Notes: generated by a model from the sequence alone, not told the origin. A stretch of DNA of 64,000 nt from Liquorilactobacillus hordei DSM 19519 (GCF_019443985.1 NZ_CP049303.1:1364001-1428000); one strand, 5' to 3'; shown: positions 8,164-17,715, counted from the first letter of the stretch. Numbers and translations are program-made.

Positions 8164-9501
8164 ATGATGAATAAACGTCTCATTAACTTTTTATTCAAAA
8201 TCGACAATATTACAGAACATTGGAAATCTCTTTTAATAATACGCAAGTCAATTACAATTTTGTTTCCGTTCATTTTGGTGGGTGTATATGTTGAATTGAT
8301 AAGCGATGCCGTTTTTCATAAACATGGATTCTTGAATAATATTTACCACATTAATCAGTGGTTACCAGGATTTAAAATTTTTTCTAGATACTTCACAATA
8401 TTAGATTTGAGTATAAATGGGGTAATTTCTATTGCGTTAACTTTTCTAATAGCTGAAATTACGATACAAAGAACATCCAAAAATGAACTGGTTGCGGGCG
8501 TGACAGCTGCCTTTTCATTTATGATAATGAATTTTAATAGGGGAATTTTGGGACATACGAGCAATCATGAAACTAGCTGGTTCTTGGAAGGAAACCTAGG
8601 TTACAGTGGTATTTTTATTGCAATAATTGTTGGTCTAGTTACTGGATGGATATTTAATCATTTTGCAGTCTCAAATACAGATAAGGGTACGGGTAGAGAA
8701 GGCCTTTTTGAGCAAAGATTGTCACTTGCAACACAAATTCACAAAACGCTAAAACCAGCTCTGATAACTTTAGCCTTTTTTGGAGTTTTTAGTTGTATAG
8801 TGAGTTTCTTAATTAAATTAAGTGCTAACGGGTTATTATCCAACCCATTAGAATTTTCATTTACGGGATATAGCTTGGTATTGGGTTCCGCAATCTTATC
8901 ATTAATGTTGAATAATTTTATCTGGTTACTTGGGTTAATTGGTTACTTTGACTTTAATAACATTAATTCAAGTAATATGGTCCAAAATTTAGAATATGCG
9001 ATTCAACACGGATCTTCTTGGGGCGCCCCGAATCCAATATCACTTCATACTTTGGTTGATAGTTTTGCTAATATTGGTGGTCCAGGAATGGCGTTGTCGC
9101 TTTTCATTGCAATAATCTGGCGTTCACGTGATAAAGATATCCAAATAATTGGAAAAACTAGTCTCTTACCAAGTATTTTCAATGTTAATCAGTCGCCTTT
9201 AGTAGGAATTGCATTATTATATGATCCATTGTTAATCATCCCTTTCATATGTACACCGATGGTTAGTATTATTATTACTTGGTCTGCACTAAAATTGAAC
9301 TTTATGCCACCTTCAGTGTATCCAGTTAGTGAAACAACTCCCGGTTTTTTAGCAGGTTGGCTTGGAACAGGCGGAACATGGCAAGCATTTTTGATTAGTA
9401 TTATAAATCTTTTGGCTGCAGTTGCACTTTATCTACCTTTTGTTTTACTGCATAATTACTTTGAAAGTATGCGCAAAGGAGGAGCAACTAATGAAGTTTA
9501 A
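8164..9501 (+). CDS. PTS system EIIC component (lactose/cellobiose family)
   Basis: 445 residues with eight to ten helices and the signatures of the PTS_EIIC (cellobiose/chitobiose) family: 'IRKSITILFPFILVG' near the N-terminus and 'SFANIGGPGMALSLFIAIIW' and 'NVNQSPLVGIALLYDPLLIIPFICTPMV' towards the C-terminus (compare the family's 'FNINEPIIFGLPIVLNP'). It forms the membrane channel and sugar site of a phosphotransferase system. No EIIA or EIIB gene is adjacent, so it must use partners encoded elsewhere or serve another role. It overlaps the next gene by 11 bp, whose ribosome binding site lies in its last codons. Start could be 8164 or 8167. Confidence 0.87.
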   Translation: MMNKRLINFLFKIDNITEHWKSLLIIRKSITILFPFILVGVYVELISDAVFHKHGFLNNIYHINQWLPGFKIFSRYFTILDLSINGVISIALTFLIAEITIQRTSKNELVAGVTAAFSFMIMNFNRGILGHTSNHETSWFLEGNLGYSGIFIAIIVGLVTGWIFNHFAVSNTDKGTGREGLFEQRLSLATQIHKTLKPALITLAFFGVFSCIVSFLIKLSANGLLSNPLEFSFTGYSLVLGSAILSLMLNNFIWLLGLIGYFDFNNINSSNMVQNLEYAIQHGSSWGAPNPISLHTLVDSFANIGGPGMALSLFIAIIWRSRDKDIQIIGKTSLLPSIFNVNQSPLVGIALLYDPLLIIPFICTPMVSIIITWSALKLNFMPPSVYPVSETTPGFLAGWLGTGGTWQAFLISIINLLAAVALYLPFVLLHNYFESMRKGGATNEV

Positions 9502-10342
9502 GTGGCTTTTTTGGGGAGTCGGTGTACTTGCATTGTTAGCAATATGTATTCCGGCCTATAATTGGAATCACAATAATATTGCTCGTTTGAGGAACTCTGG
9601 TAAAACTCAAATGGCACCAATTATTATGGTTCCGGGTTCAAGTGCAACTAAAAATCGTTTTGATAGTTTAATTAGTGAATTAGGACATGAGGCACCAAAA
9701 AATCATAGTGTATTGAAGATGGTAGTTAAAAAGGATGGTAAAATTACCACCACAGGAACAATTCAACATAATGATAATCAGCCATTTATCGTTGTCAGCT
9801 TTGAAAATAATAAAGACGGTAAAGTTAATATCGATAAACAAGCTGTTTGGCTAAGCAGTGCTTTTAAACAGTTGGTGCGAACGTATCATTTTAACCATTT
9901 TTCTGCCCTGGGGCATTCTAATGGTGGTTTGATACTGACCTTATTTCTTGAAAAATATCTCAAAAAAACACCTTCTGTCAGGATTGACAAGTTAATGACA
10001 ATTGCTAGTCCATATAATATGGAAGAAAAAAGTACGACGTATAAAACAGCGATGTTTAAAGAACTATATACTTATCTCGAAGGACTCCCAGAATCATTGG
10101 TTATGTATTCAATTGCTGGGACCGAAAATTATAATGGGGATGGGACAGTCCCGTACAATAGTGTCAATTTTGCTAAGTATATTTTTCAAGATCAGATTAA
10201 GAATTTTACCGAAATCACTGTTACTGGTGCTAACACAGCGCATTCTGATTTACCACAAAACAAGCAGATTGTGTCTTTGATTGGACAATACATTTTGAGA
10301 GAAGACTTCTCTAGAAAAATGGGTCAAATGCAAAGAAAGTAA
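9491..10342 (+). CDS. DUF915 alpha/beta hydrolase, membrane-anchored or secreted
   Basis: 283 residues from the ATG at 9491, preceded by aaaggaggag. A longer reading frame exists upstream but lies inside the EIIC gene. An N-terminal hydrophobic segment (residues 5-25) serves as signal or anchor. The mature part starts 'APIIMVPGSSATKNRFDSLI', typical of DUF915, with nucleophile elbow 'GHSNGG', Asp in 'NGDGTVP' and His in 'NTAHSDLPQN', completing a Ser-Asp-His triad. It probably acts outside the membrane on an ester substrate. Translationally coupled to the EIIC gene. Confidence 0.88.
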   Translation: MKFKWLFWGVGVLALLAICIPAYNWNHNNIARLRNSGKTQMAPIIMVPGSSATKNRFDSLISELGHEAPKNHSVLKMVVKKDGKITTTGTIQHNDNQPFIVVSFENNKDGKVNIDKQAVWLSSAFKQLVRTYHFNHFSALGHSNGGLILTLFLEKYLKKTPSVRIDKLMTIASPYNMEEKSTTYKTAMFKELYTYLEGLPESLVMYSIAGTENYNGDGTVPYNSVNFAKYIFQDQIKNFTEITVTGANTAHSDLPQNKQIVSLIGQYILREDFSRKMGQMQRK

Positions 10343-10362
10343 TTTCTTAAAAAGGAGTAAAA

Positions 10363-10833
10363 ATGACATATAAAGTTGATTTTAAAAATATTGAAATAGC
10401 TGGTTTGGAAAGTTCTCCGTTGGCTGTCTCACTAGCTGGACTTCGGGCTAATGAGGCCCGTTATTTTTGGAATAAATATAAATTCGAATATATCGTTTAT
10501 CCAGCAAACGAGAAGAATAAAGAAATTCAGTGGTTGAATAATCTTTTGAAAGAAGAGAGAAACTTAGAATTTGGATCACCTATTTTAGAAGTTATGATTT
10601 ATGAGGACGAAAATATATATTGGCCCGAATTTATTTATCAAAATGGAATGATTATTAATGTACTCTATGAGAAAAATGAAAATAAACCCAAAAGAGCAGT
10701 TGGATTGAAACTTTGTGAGAACATGGAAGTCCCAGATGAATTGCAAGATAAATTTAAATTTGCACGGCAACGGTCAAAGTTAGCTGGAACAATTCGCGGA
10801 AGTTATTTTAAATTAAGAAATAAATGGCTTTAG
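10363..10833 (+). CDS. Hypothetical protein
   Basis: 156 residues, soluble, no signal peptide, preceded by a strong aaaggag site 20 bp after the DUF915 gene, so probably cotranscribed with it. Mixed charge with many aromatic residues ('YFWNKYKFEYIVYPANEKNKEIQWLNNLLKE'). I do not recognise a family and see no catalytic motif. Confidence 0.6.
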   Translation: MTYKVDFKNIEIAGLESSPLAVSLAGLRANEARYFWNKYKFEYIVYPANEKNKEIQWLNNLLKEERNLEFGSPILEVMIYEDENIYWPEFIYQNGMIINVLYEKNENKPKRAVGLKLCENMEVPDELQDKFKFARQRSKLAGTIRGSYFKLRNKWL

Positions 10834-10937
10834 ATTTTGATTTAGTAGTTTATTTGTAATGAATAAATGTGTTTCACAAATTCGAGTCAGCAATCGAAAT
10901 TCTCCCAACTTGTGTTACATTCTAATTGGGTGAGAAT

Positions 10938-11711
10938 ATGCGAAGTACAGCGAAATTACTTGTGCTACTTAAAACTGGATATCAAAGAATATTAAAAGAT
11001 AATTTAGTAGGTATATATCTTCATGGTTCATTTGTTCTAGGGTCATTTAACGAAGCAATTAGCGATTTGGACTATCTGGTTGTTACTTATAAACCTCTTT
11101 CTTTGGTTGAGTAGGAAAAGCTTATGAAATATACAATTGATAATTTATGGTCAGTGGCTCCAGCAAAAGGATTGGAGTTTCATGTTGTTTTACTGGAGAA
11201 TACATTAAATTTTAACGAACCTGTACCTTTTGAACTGCATTTTTCTAAACAACATTATGAAGCCTATCTTGATGACCCTAAGGGATACGTGAATAAAATG
11301 CATGGATCAGATCCGGATTTGACTGCACATTTGATGATTGTCACAAAAGTTGGAAAAGTTTTAATTGGAAAATCAATCAAAAAAGTGTTTTGTCAAATCC
11401 CAAGTTCAGCTTACTGGAATAGCATTTTATATGATATTTCAAGTGCTAAGTCTATGATCGTGGAACATCCTATGTACACAACACTAAATCTCTGTCGGGC
11501 ACTTGTTTATAAGAAAGAGTCTGTAATTGATTCAAAACTCTCAGGAGGTCAATGGGGATTAAAGAAACTTCCTGCAAGATATCGTAAGATTGTGAAGAAA
11601 GCCCTAGTTGAATATACTTCAAGTGGTATGACTAAGAAATGTAAAGAAAAGTATGACGAGCTAGTTTTGATTGAATTTGCAGAATATATGTTGAACAAAA
11701 TTAATGAATAA
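10938..11711 (+). pseudogene. Aminoglycoside adenylyltransferase-like protein (AadA/ANT type), nonsense-disrupted
   Basis: One reading frame of about 257 codons broken by an in-frame TAG at 11112-11114 ('...YKPLSLVE-stop-EKLMKYTID...'). The N-terminal part keeps the nucleotidyltransferase motif 'HGSFVLGSF...SDLDYLVV' (GS and D-x-D). The C-terminal part matches the helical AadA/DUF4111 domain ('GSDPDLTAHLMIVTKVGKVLIG', 'YTTLNLCRALVY', 'SKLSGGQWGLKKLP'). Intact family members adenylate streptomycin/spectinomycin-type drugs. The separated parts each lack half the active enzyme, so it should be inactive unless the stop is read through. Confidence 0.85.
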
Positions 11712-11832
11712 AAGGTGCAGTGAAGAATATACAAAGATAAAAATTCAATCATTGCTTAATTTTTCATTGATCGCTTCTCATAGTTAAGATTATCAGAATA
11801 GATTACAATTACTTTAAAGTTGAGGTGTTATT

Positions 11833-12625
11833 ATGCAACAATTGGTCAATAATAATTTAATTCACTATGAAATAATAGGAACAGGGGTACCAGTTGTTTT
11901 TCTTCATGGGTTATGTTTGGATCTGAATTCTATGGAATATCAATATGAACCTGCGTTTACGGGGAAAAATTATCAGAGAATTTATGTTGACCTTCCTGGT
12001 ATGGGAAAAAGCCAGTCTTTCTATGATGTTCAGCCATCTGGTGATTATTTGATAGAATTAATTATAAAGTTTCTTGATGCAATTAAAATTAATAATTTCT
12101 ATCTTTGCGGACATTCCTATGGAGGATATTTAAGTTTAGGAATTGCTCATAAATATTCTGAACGTGTAAAAGGCTTATTCCTAACGTGTCCGGTGGTAAC
12201 TGCAAATTCCAATCAAAGAATTATTGAAACACACATTAACATCCAAAAAGATGGGTTTGAAGTTCCAGATAACGAATATACAGAAGATTTTATCGGGATG
12301 AATGTTATGATTAATGAAGTTTCATGGCAAAAATATGTAACTGAGGTCGTTCCTGGGCTTAAAAACTGTGATTTTAAATTTATTAAAAATTTGCAAGCTG
12401 ATAATTTTTATCATTATGAATTTAAAAATGAACATGAACTAAAAAAATGGGAATCTGACATTCCTACTTTTCTTTTACTAGGTAAACATGATCAAATTGT
12501 TGGGTTTAAAGAACAAGTAAGTATGGCGCACAATTTTAATAGATGTGATCTATTAATCTTAGAACAACTTACCAATTGATCAGCCTAAAATGTTGGAGAA
12601 CTGCATTGATTATTTCTTTGACTAA
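11833..12625 (+). pseudogene. Alpha/beta hydrolase, 3' frameshift that removes the catalytic histidine
   Basis: The open frame runs 11833-12579 (248 codons): oxyanion region 'PVVFLHGLCLDLNSM', 'VDLPGMGKS', nucleophile elbow 'GHSYGG', Asp region 'LLLGKHDQIVG'. After '...LLILE' the expected 'DAGH' with the catalytic His is absent and the frame is lost. One frame over, at once, the sequence continues 'NLPIDQPKMLENCIDYFFD' to a stop at 12623-12625. Comparing with the usual motif suggests that 11 bases were deleted around 12562. The product lacks the triad histidine and is presumably dead. Confidence 0.8.
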
Positions 12626-12686
12626 AAGATTTTAGAGTTATGGAATCATTTTTTAAAATTATTAGCGAGACAGCGAGGAATATTTG

Positions 12687-13145
12687 ATGGAATTAAAAAA
12701 AATGAATTTAAAAGATTATGAAAAATATATTGTGGGAACCATTAAGGAATATGCTTCTGAAAAAGTGAAGGCAGGTACATGGCCCGCTGATGAAGCAACA
12801 AAATTGGCTGAAGAAGAGTATAGTCGTTTGCTTCCAGATGGTCTAGACACAAAAGAAAACTATTTTTATACTTTCAATGTCGAGCAAAATACAATAGGCT
12901 ATCTGTGGTTAGCTAAGAACAAAGTAAATCCCGAAGATGCCTTTATTTATGATTTTGCAGTTGAACCTGAATTTCAAAACAAGGGATTTGGTACCCAAGC
13001 AATGGGTGAAATTTTCATAGCGGCAAAGGCATTGGGCTTTAAGAAAATTGGATTACACGTTTTTGGTAAAAATGAACGAGCAATACATGTTTATAATAAG
13101 CTTGGTTTTATTCCAACAGATATTACTATGAGTCGTGATCTATAA
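12687..13145 (+). CDS. GNAT family N-acetyltransferase
   Basis: 152 residues. The central 'IYDFAVEPEFQNKGFGTQAMGEIFIAAKALGFKKIGLHVFGKNERAIHVYNKLGF' contains the acetyl-CoA binding motif A (Q/R-x-x-G-x-G/A, here 'QNKGFGTQ') and the motif B 'N..A..VY.KLGF'. Start taken as the ATG at 12687, as a TTG three bases upstream is less likely. The preceding gcgagga is a fair ribosome binding site. Substrate unknown. Followed by a long hairpin terminator. Confidence 0.88.
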   Translation: MELKKMNLKDYEKYIVGTIKEYASEKVKAGTWPADEATKLAEEEYSRLLPDGLDTKENYFYTFNVEQNTIGYLWLAKNKVNPEDAFIYDFAVEPEFQNKGFGTQAMGEIFIAAKALGFKKIGLHVFGKNERAIHVYNKLGFIPTDITMSRDL

Positions 13146-13295
13146 AAGATTGTATGGCTAGTTAAGCTTGATATTTTTATAAAAATTTTATTACAGCTAC
13201 TTGATACACTTCAAATGATACAATTATTCATAGTTTTAAGAGCTATTTTATTCTTCTAATGATATTAAAATTGGTAAATATAATTTTCTATTAAT

Positions 13296-13350
13296 AAAAG
13301 TATTGGTTTAAAAATAGACTTTTTTGTCTAATTTTTAAATCAATACTTTT
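13296..13350. terminator. Long bidirectional terminator hairpin
   Basis: Stem of about 24 bp (one mismatch and one bulge): arm 'aaaagtattggtttaaaaat' starting at 13296 pairs with 'atttttaaatcaatactttt' ending at 13350. A/T runs flank both sides. It ends the acetyltransferase unit. The stretch 13146-13295 shows no gene. Confidence 0.75.
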
Positions 13351-13444
13351 TACTGCATTATTATAATTTTTTGCAAGAAAAGTGATAAAGTTAATTTTTT
13401 TTGAACTGACTTTAGTTAGTATGAAAAAAGTACAATCAATAATT

Positions 13445-13604
13445 GGATCTGTGCTAAAAGTTAAATTTTGAACCAACCTAATTATTTTGTATAAACGTGT
13501 TCTGTAAGCCAAAATTCTCTAGCTACTTCAAATTACTCATGGCAAAGAACTCGCTATGTTCGTAATTTCTAGTTAGTACTCAAACCTTCCGACTTTGTAC
13601 TGCT
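13445..13604 (-). repeat. 181-bp repeat family, copy C (no IS insertion)
   Basis: Read on the minus strand it aligns with copies A and B over about 155 bp: 'gcagtacaaagtcgg', 'tttgagtactaact', 'gaaattacgaacatagc', 'gagaattttg', 'cacgtttatac', 'caaaatttaacttt'. The outer end here reads GGATCTGTGCTAAAAGTTAA. The inner end overlaps the last codons of the DHA2 exporter gene and provides its stop codon. The first 20 bp of the repeat seen in A and B are missing. Confidence 0.75.
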
Positions 13605-15439
13605 TTTTTTCTTCGATCTGTCCATAGTGCAATGGGAGATGAAATTAAAACAAGTAAGGAACCTAAAATATAGGTATGACCAAACGCATTACTAAGTTTT
13701 TGTTGTTTTTCGTGCCTGATATTATTAAATACTTTAATTAAAGCTTGCTTCTGGGATAATAACTTTATTGAGGTTAAAACCTGTTGCTGCTTTTTTGATA
13801 CTATAGTTGTTGTTGCATTAAGCTTTGCGGAGTTTAAAACAAATGGAGTAAGCTCAATGTTCTTTTTACTAATGGTATTTAATTCATCATTTAGTGCAAC
13901 CGATCTTTTAGTAGTTGTAACTGTTGCTTCATTAATTTTTAATTCAGCTTGATATAATTTTCCATAGTTTGAATTAGGTTTAGGTATAGGCAATTCTTTT
14001 GTTGATTTAGCTGCATCTATAAGCTTTTCTTTCAACTTTTTTTGCCTATTTTTAGTAGCAATTGTTGTTGAACTTGTATCGGCAAACATTTTGGCTAATT
14101 CAGTGTGTACAGTTGTTTTCACCTTTGTTGATGGTTGTTGTTTATCTATGAATTGAAGTGAATTGAGCTTAATCTCATTTTTAGCGGAAGTCACATTTGC
14201 ATCTAATACGGTTACTAGAATTGCAACTCCTAGGCAGGTTCCAATTTGACGTGCAGCATTTACAATTCCTGAACCAATTCCACTCTTATTTTGAGGTAGA
14301 TATTTTACGGAAGCCACCAGGGATACGCAAGAGAGTCCAAAGCCAATACCATTTAAAATTATGAAGACAACCATTATTTGTTTAGGAGTATCAACCTTAA
14401 TAAATGATAATAAAAATAGGCTAGCTGCCATGATGATTAGTCCTGATAAAGTAACAGGAATTGCTCCTACTTTTTCAAATAATTTAGTTCCTAGAGGCAT
14501 CGCTATTACGATAGTTAATGAAATAGGCATAATTATTAGTGCTGAAGTTAACGCGGAATAATTCAAGACATCTTGTAAAAAATAATTAAAAATCAACATT
14601 GGACAGATCAAGGCAAAACCCGTGATGAAATAAACGAGACTGGAAGCAGTCAGTGTTATTTCTCGAGATAAGTCTAATTCTAAGAGTGGATTTTTTATTT
14701 TGTGTTCTACAAGAATAAAAATAACGAGTGAAATAAAGCCACCAGCTAGACAACTTAATATTAAAATCGAATTCCATCCATACTGCCTTCCTTCTAACAT
14801 ACCAAAGGTTAGTGTACTTAAACCAAGTGTCAGAAGAATGGTTCCCAATATATCAATTTTACCTGCTAATGTTTCGTCATAAGACTCAGTTACCCAAATT
14901 GAAATGATGATAAAAGAAATAATGGTTAGAGGGATATTAATCCCAAAAACTTCACGCCACGAAGCATATTCAAGAATTATTCCTCCGATTGGTGGTCCAC
15001 TCGCAGCAGCTAAGGCAGTCACAGCTCCAACAATACTAGCAATCTTAGCCGTATTCTTTTTCCCGAAAATTTCAATACCCATAGGTAAAACAATCGGAGT
15101 AATAATAGCACCACCAATGCCTTGAAAAAAACGAAAGGTAACTAATTCTATTAAAGAATGTGAAATCATACACGCTGCAGAAAAAATACCAAATAATGCT
15201 AAACCTAGCAGCATTATTTTTTTTCTTCCATAGCGATCCGCAATTTTTGATCCAGTAATCATAAAAACTGCGAGAGTGAGCGTATAGATAGTTGAAACCC
15301 AGCTAACACTGGTAATGCTCGTATCGAAATGGGACATGATTTTAGGCAAGGCAATATTTACAATCGTACTGTCTAATGTTCCCATAAACATTGCAATTGT
15401 TAAACCAACAAAACTTATAACTTTGACACCTTTTGACAT
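13580..15439 (-). CDS. DHA2 family MFS drug exporter (EmrB/QacA type, 14 helices)
   Basis: 619 residues from the ATG at 15439, chosen for its aaaggagg site (an in-frame upstream start would run into the operator). N-terminal 'FVGLTIAMFMGTLDSTIVNIALPKI' is the DHA2 motif D1 region, then motif A 'GSKIADRYGRKK' and motif C 'ASGPPIGGIILEYASWREVFGINIPL'. Between the last two helices lies an unusually long polar segment of about 170 residues with heptad-like stretches, predicted outside the cell. Expected role: proton-driven efflux of drugs. Divergent from its likely TetR repressor. The last eight codons and the stop come from a dispersed repeat. Confidence 0.9.
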   Translation of the reverse strand: MSKGVKVISFVGLTIAMFMGTLDSTIVNIALPKIMSHFDTSITSVSWVSTIYTLTLAVFMITGSKIADRYGRKKIMLLGLALFGIFSAACMISHSLIELVTFRFFQGIGGAIITPIVLPMGIEIFGKKNTAKIASIVGAVTALAAASGPPIGGIILEYASWREVFGINIPLTIISFIIISIWVTESYDETLAGKIDILGTILLTLGLSTLTFGMLEGRQYGWNSILILSCLAGGFISLVIFILVEHKIKNPLLELDLSREITLTASSLVYFITGFALICPMLIFNYFLQDVLNYSALTSALIIMPISLTIVIAMPLGTKLFEKVGAIPVTLSGLIIMAASLFLLSFIKVDTPKQIMVVFIILNGIGFGLSCVSLVASVKYLPQNKSGIGSGIVNAARQIGTCLGVAILVTVLDANVTSAKNEIKLNSLQFIDKQQPSTKVKTTVHTELAKMFADTSSTTIATKNRQKKLKEKLIDAAKSTKELPIPKPNSNYGKLYQAELKINEATVTTTKRSVALNDELNTISKKNIELTPFVLNSAKLNATTTIVSKKQQQVLTSIKLLSQKQALIKVFNNIRHEKQQKLSNAFGHTYILGSLLVLISSPIALWTDRRKKAVQSRKV

Positions 15440-15470
15440 AAATTTCCTCCTTTCGGTAACACTTGATTCT

Positions 15471-15492
15471 AAAGGTGACAAATGTTACCTTT
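15471..15492. promoter_or_regulatory. Probable TetR operator between exporter and tetR
   Basis: A 22-bp imperfect palindrome centred on AGGTGACAAATGTTACCT (arms AAAGGT.ACA / TGT.ACCTTT), 32 bp upstream of the exporter start and in the divergent intergenic region. A half-site 'ggtaac' recurs at about 15455 next to the exporter start and 'gtaacct' near 15571 close to tetR. Function inferred from position. Confidence 0.65.
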
Positions 15493-15599
15493 GACTTAGT
15501 CTATAATATAATTAAAGAAAGGGTAAAACAATAGAATTTAAGCAAAAGAAACAAATTCAATATATTTGTAACCTATTCTATTTTAAGGAGGAAAATTTT

Positions 15600-16169
15600 A
15601 TGAGTGGGAAGGAAAGAATGATCGAACAATCAAAACAATGGTTAAGTGAGTCATTAATTGAATTGATGAAATCTGAAGATTTTCAGGATATTTCAATCAC
15701 TGAGATTGCGCAGCAAGCTGAACTATCACGAAAAACTTTTTATCACTCCTTCAAAAATAAAGAAGCATTGGTCAATTATTTTTGTGACAAATTATTTGAC
15801 TCGTACTTCCAACGATTAATGAAGCAGGTCCCAAGTCCGGGAGTCACAATGCTCGATAATACATTAGACATATTTTTAAATTTCTGGTGGGAGCAAAAAG
15901 ATATTATTAGACTGTTGATTAATCAAGGCCTTTTTGATCATATGAATGAAATTTGGCAGCAAAAGGCAATTCCAAGATATAATGAGTTTGCTGCTCCTTG
16001 GCATGTAAATGGCAGTGCAAAAAATGTGGCGTATGTAATGGCATTTCAACTAGGCGGGTTTACTAATATTTTGCGAGTATGGTTGAGTCAAGACGAGCCT
16101 GAATCACCAACTGAAATTAAGAAGATCATGATAGGTGCAATTCAGCAATTAGCAGATAGTATTAAGTAA
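15600..16169 (+). CDS. TetR family transcriptional regulator
   Basis: 189 residues. N-terminal helix-turn-helix 'FQDISITEIAQQAELSRKTFYHSFKNKEALVNYF' (about residues 27-60) is canonical for TetR_N, followed by an all-helical ligand-binding domain with many aromatic residues. A good aaggagg site precedes the ATG. Divergent from the DHA2 exporter with a palindromic operator between them, so it most likely represses both until an exporter substrate binds. Intact, unlike the TetR at 32.2 kb. Confidence 0.9.
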   Translation: MSGKERMIEQSKQWLSESLIELMKSEDFQDISITEIAQQAELSRKTFYHSFKNKEALVNYFCDKLFDSYFQRLMKQVPSPGVTMLDNTLDIFLNFWWEQKDIIRLLINQGLFDHMNEIWQQKAIPRYNEFAAPWHVNGSAKNVAYVMAFQLGGFTNILRVWLSQDEPESPTEIKKIMIGAIQQLADSIK

Positions 16170-16215
16170 TTAAAAACCAAATGTTCAAAAATTATAATTT
16201 AAGTAGCTGTAACCT

Positions 16216-16632
16216 ATGTACGATACCAATCTCAAAAAATTTTATATCGCGGGTTCTTTTAGGTATGTTTCGCTGATAAATGAGTTGTCTGCTAGATTAG
16301 AAAGTTTAGGTTTTACTAGAACTTATGACTGGACAAAAAATGGAAAAGCAGATAGTTTTGAGAAACTTTCGAAGATTGCCAACAAAGAATATAAAGGTAT
16401 AAGGGACTGTGACTTTTTAATTTTTTTATTTCCAGGAGGAAAGGGTGCAAATGTTGAATTTGGGATTGCTACAGCCCTCAAAAAGAAAATTTATTTATTA
16501 GACTTAACTAATGAAATTCAAGACTTTGAGAAAACCAGCACATTTTATTATTTAGATAATGTTTATCGTTTTGCAGGTAATGTTGATGATTTTCCAAAAT
16601 TTATTGAAGTGCAAGAAGTAAAAGTTGACTAA
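16216..16632 (+). CDS. Nucleoside 2-deoxyribosyltransferase-like protein
   Basis: 138 residues. Starts 'LKKFYIAGSFRYVSLINELSARLESLGFTRTYDW' (compare 'IYLAGPF' of the family) and continues 'DCDFLIFLFPGGKGANVEFGIATALKKKIYLL', where the Glu of 'GANVEFG' corresponds to the nucleophile region of NDT-type Rossmann-like enzymes. This matches the group of small deoxyribosyltransferase-related proteins of Firmicutes. They may exchange or hydrolyse deoxynucleosides, but true NDT activity is not assured. No strong ribosome binding site is visible. Confidence 0.7.
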   Translation: MYDTNLKKFYIAGSFRYVSLINELSARLESLGFTRTYDWTKNGKADSFEKLSKIANKEYKGIRDCDFLIFLFPGGKGANVEFGIATALKKKIYLLDLTNEIQDFEKTSTFYYLDNVYRFAGNVDDFPKFIEVQEVKVD

Positions 16633-16705
16633 CTATATGAAAATAAATAATTTCAAAGTTAATGTAAAAAAAAGCCCTAAAGAAAAGCAAGGTTAAGAAA
16701 AAAGT

Positions 16706-16723
16706 AATCTTCTTTAGAAGATT
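16706..16723 (+). terminator. Possible weak terminator hairpin
   Basis: Palindrome AATCTTCTTTAGAAGATT followed by 'ttacg'. The stem is eight base pairs and the T-run is short, so termination would be weak. Confidence 0.35.
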
Positions 16724-16821
16724 TTACGACAAAAAATAAACATACTTCATCTTTTAAAAATACTTTATTCATTGGTTGTTAGTATGATAGGAGTAATAAA
16801 TAATTGAGGAAGGTGAAATTT

Positions 16822-17427
16822 ATGTTAGTTAATTATCGATTTTACTTACCTGTTATAACAATTACACCTATCAAAATAGGGATATTTTTTCTAATGTGTG
16901 CTCTTATTTATTGGTCACATACTTCATTTCCTAAGATAAATAAGCGTAATCTTTTAAAGAGTTTATTTACTTTCTATCTGTTTTGTGTGGCACAGTTAAC
17001 CATCAGTATTAATATATATACACCTCGAACATACATTGAGATGCTGCGTTCGGCTAATGGGTTTGGATATTTTGAGGCTATTGAATGGCATCCACTGGAA
17101 ATGTATAAAACAATCTACACGGCTGCTTCACAATATACGATTGTTGGAAATTTGGTAATGCTTATCCCATTAACATTATTTATTTCACTTCTATGGGAAG
17201 ATAAAGCAACCTTCAAGAAAATGTTTACTATTTCGTTTTTAACTTCGCTAACTATTGAAACTTCACAATTATTGTTATCTTATATTTATCTGGAACATCG
17301 TCTTTTTGATCTCAACGATTTATTACAAAATACGTTAGGCGGATTGATTGGTTTTGTTATTTTTATTGGTATACGAAAAATAGTTCCAAATCTTGTTAGT
17401 CAAAGAAAATTGACGGCGAAAATATAG
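16822..17427 (+). CDS. VanZ-like family membrane protein
   Basis: 201 residues from the ATG at 16822, placed by the gaggaaggtg site that overlaps an alternative TTG 18 bp upstream. About five helices. The C-terminal half carries the VanZ-like signature: 'YTIVGNLVMLIPLTLFISLLW', then 'TSLTIETSQLLLSYIYLEHRLFDLNDLLQNTLGGLIGFVIF' (typically 'S..IE..Q.......R..D..DL..NT.G...G'). The family includes the teicoplanin-resistance protein VanZ, but most members are uncharacterised. A strong terminator follows. Confidence 0.88.
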   Translation: MLVNYRFYLPVITITPIKIGIFFLMCALIYWSHTSFPKINKRNLLKSLFTFYLFCVAQLTISINIYTPRTYIEMLRSANGFGYFEAIEWHPLEMYKTIYTAASQYTIVGNLVMLIPLTLFISLLWEDKATFKKMFTISFLTSLTIETSQLLLSYIYLEHRLFDLNDLLQNTLGGLIGFVIFIGIRKIVPNLVSQRKLTAKI

Positions 17428-17437
17428 AATAGTTTAA

Positions 17438-17478
17438 TAAAAAAACTTCGGAGAGGATAATCTTCTCCGAAGTTTTTT
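17438..17478 (+). terminator. Strong rho-independent terminator
   Basis: Stem acttcggaga / tctccgaagt (about 17445-17474) flanked by an A-run and a run of six T. It ends the VanZ-like gene. The stretch 17479-17715 shows no convincing gene. Confidence 0.9.
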
Positions 17479-17715
17479 ATTTACTAATCTAATATATACT
17501 TTTGACAAATTGGTATACAAAATTATTGACCCAAGCTAGATTTATTGAACATAGCGTTAATAACATTTTTGTTCTAATAAATATTCTGACAGTCTTTATA
17601 TAGTGGAACTTACATTACAAAGACATCCAGAATGCATACAATTTTTTAATGATTCGGGTACCTTTCTTATTCATATTAAAGTATTCCATTCGTTTGCTGG
17701 AAAACTAGTTATTTT

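Noticed and set aside
10836..10925. Repeat copy after the hypothetical gene at 10363
   Set aside because: Short blocks ('attttgattta', 'gtgtttca') match, but order and length are too poor to call.
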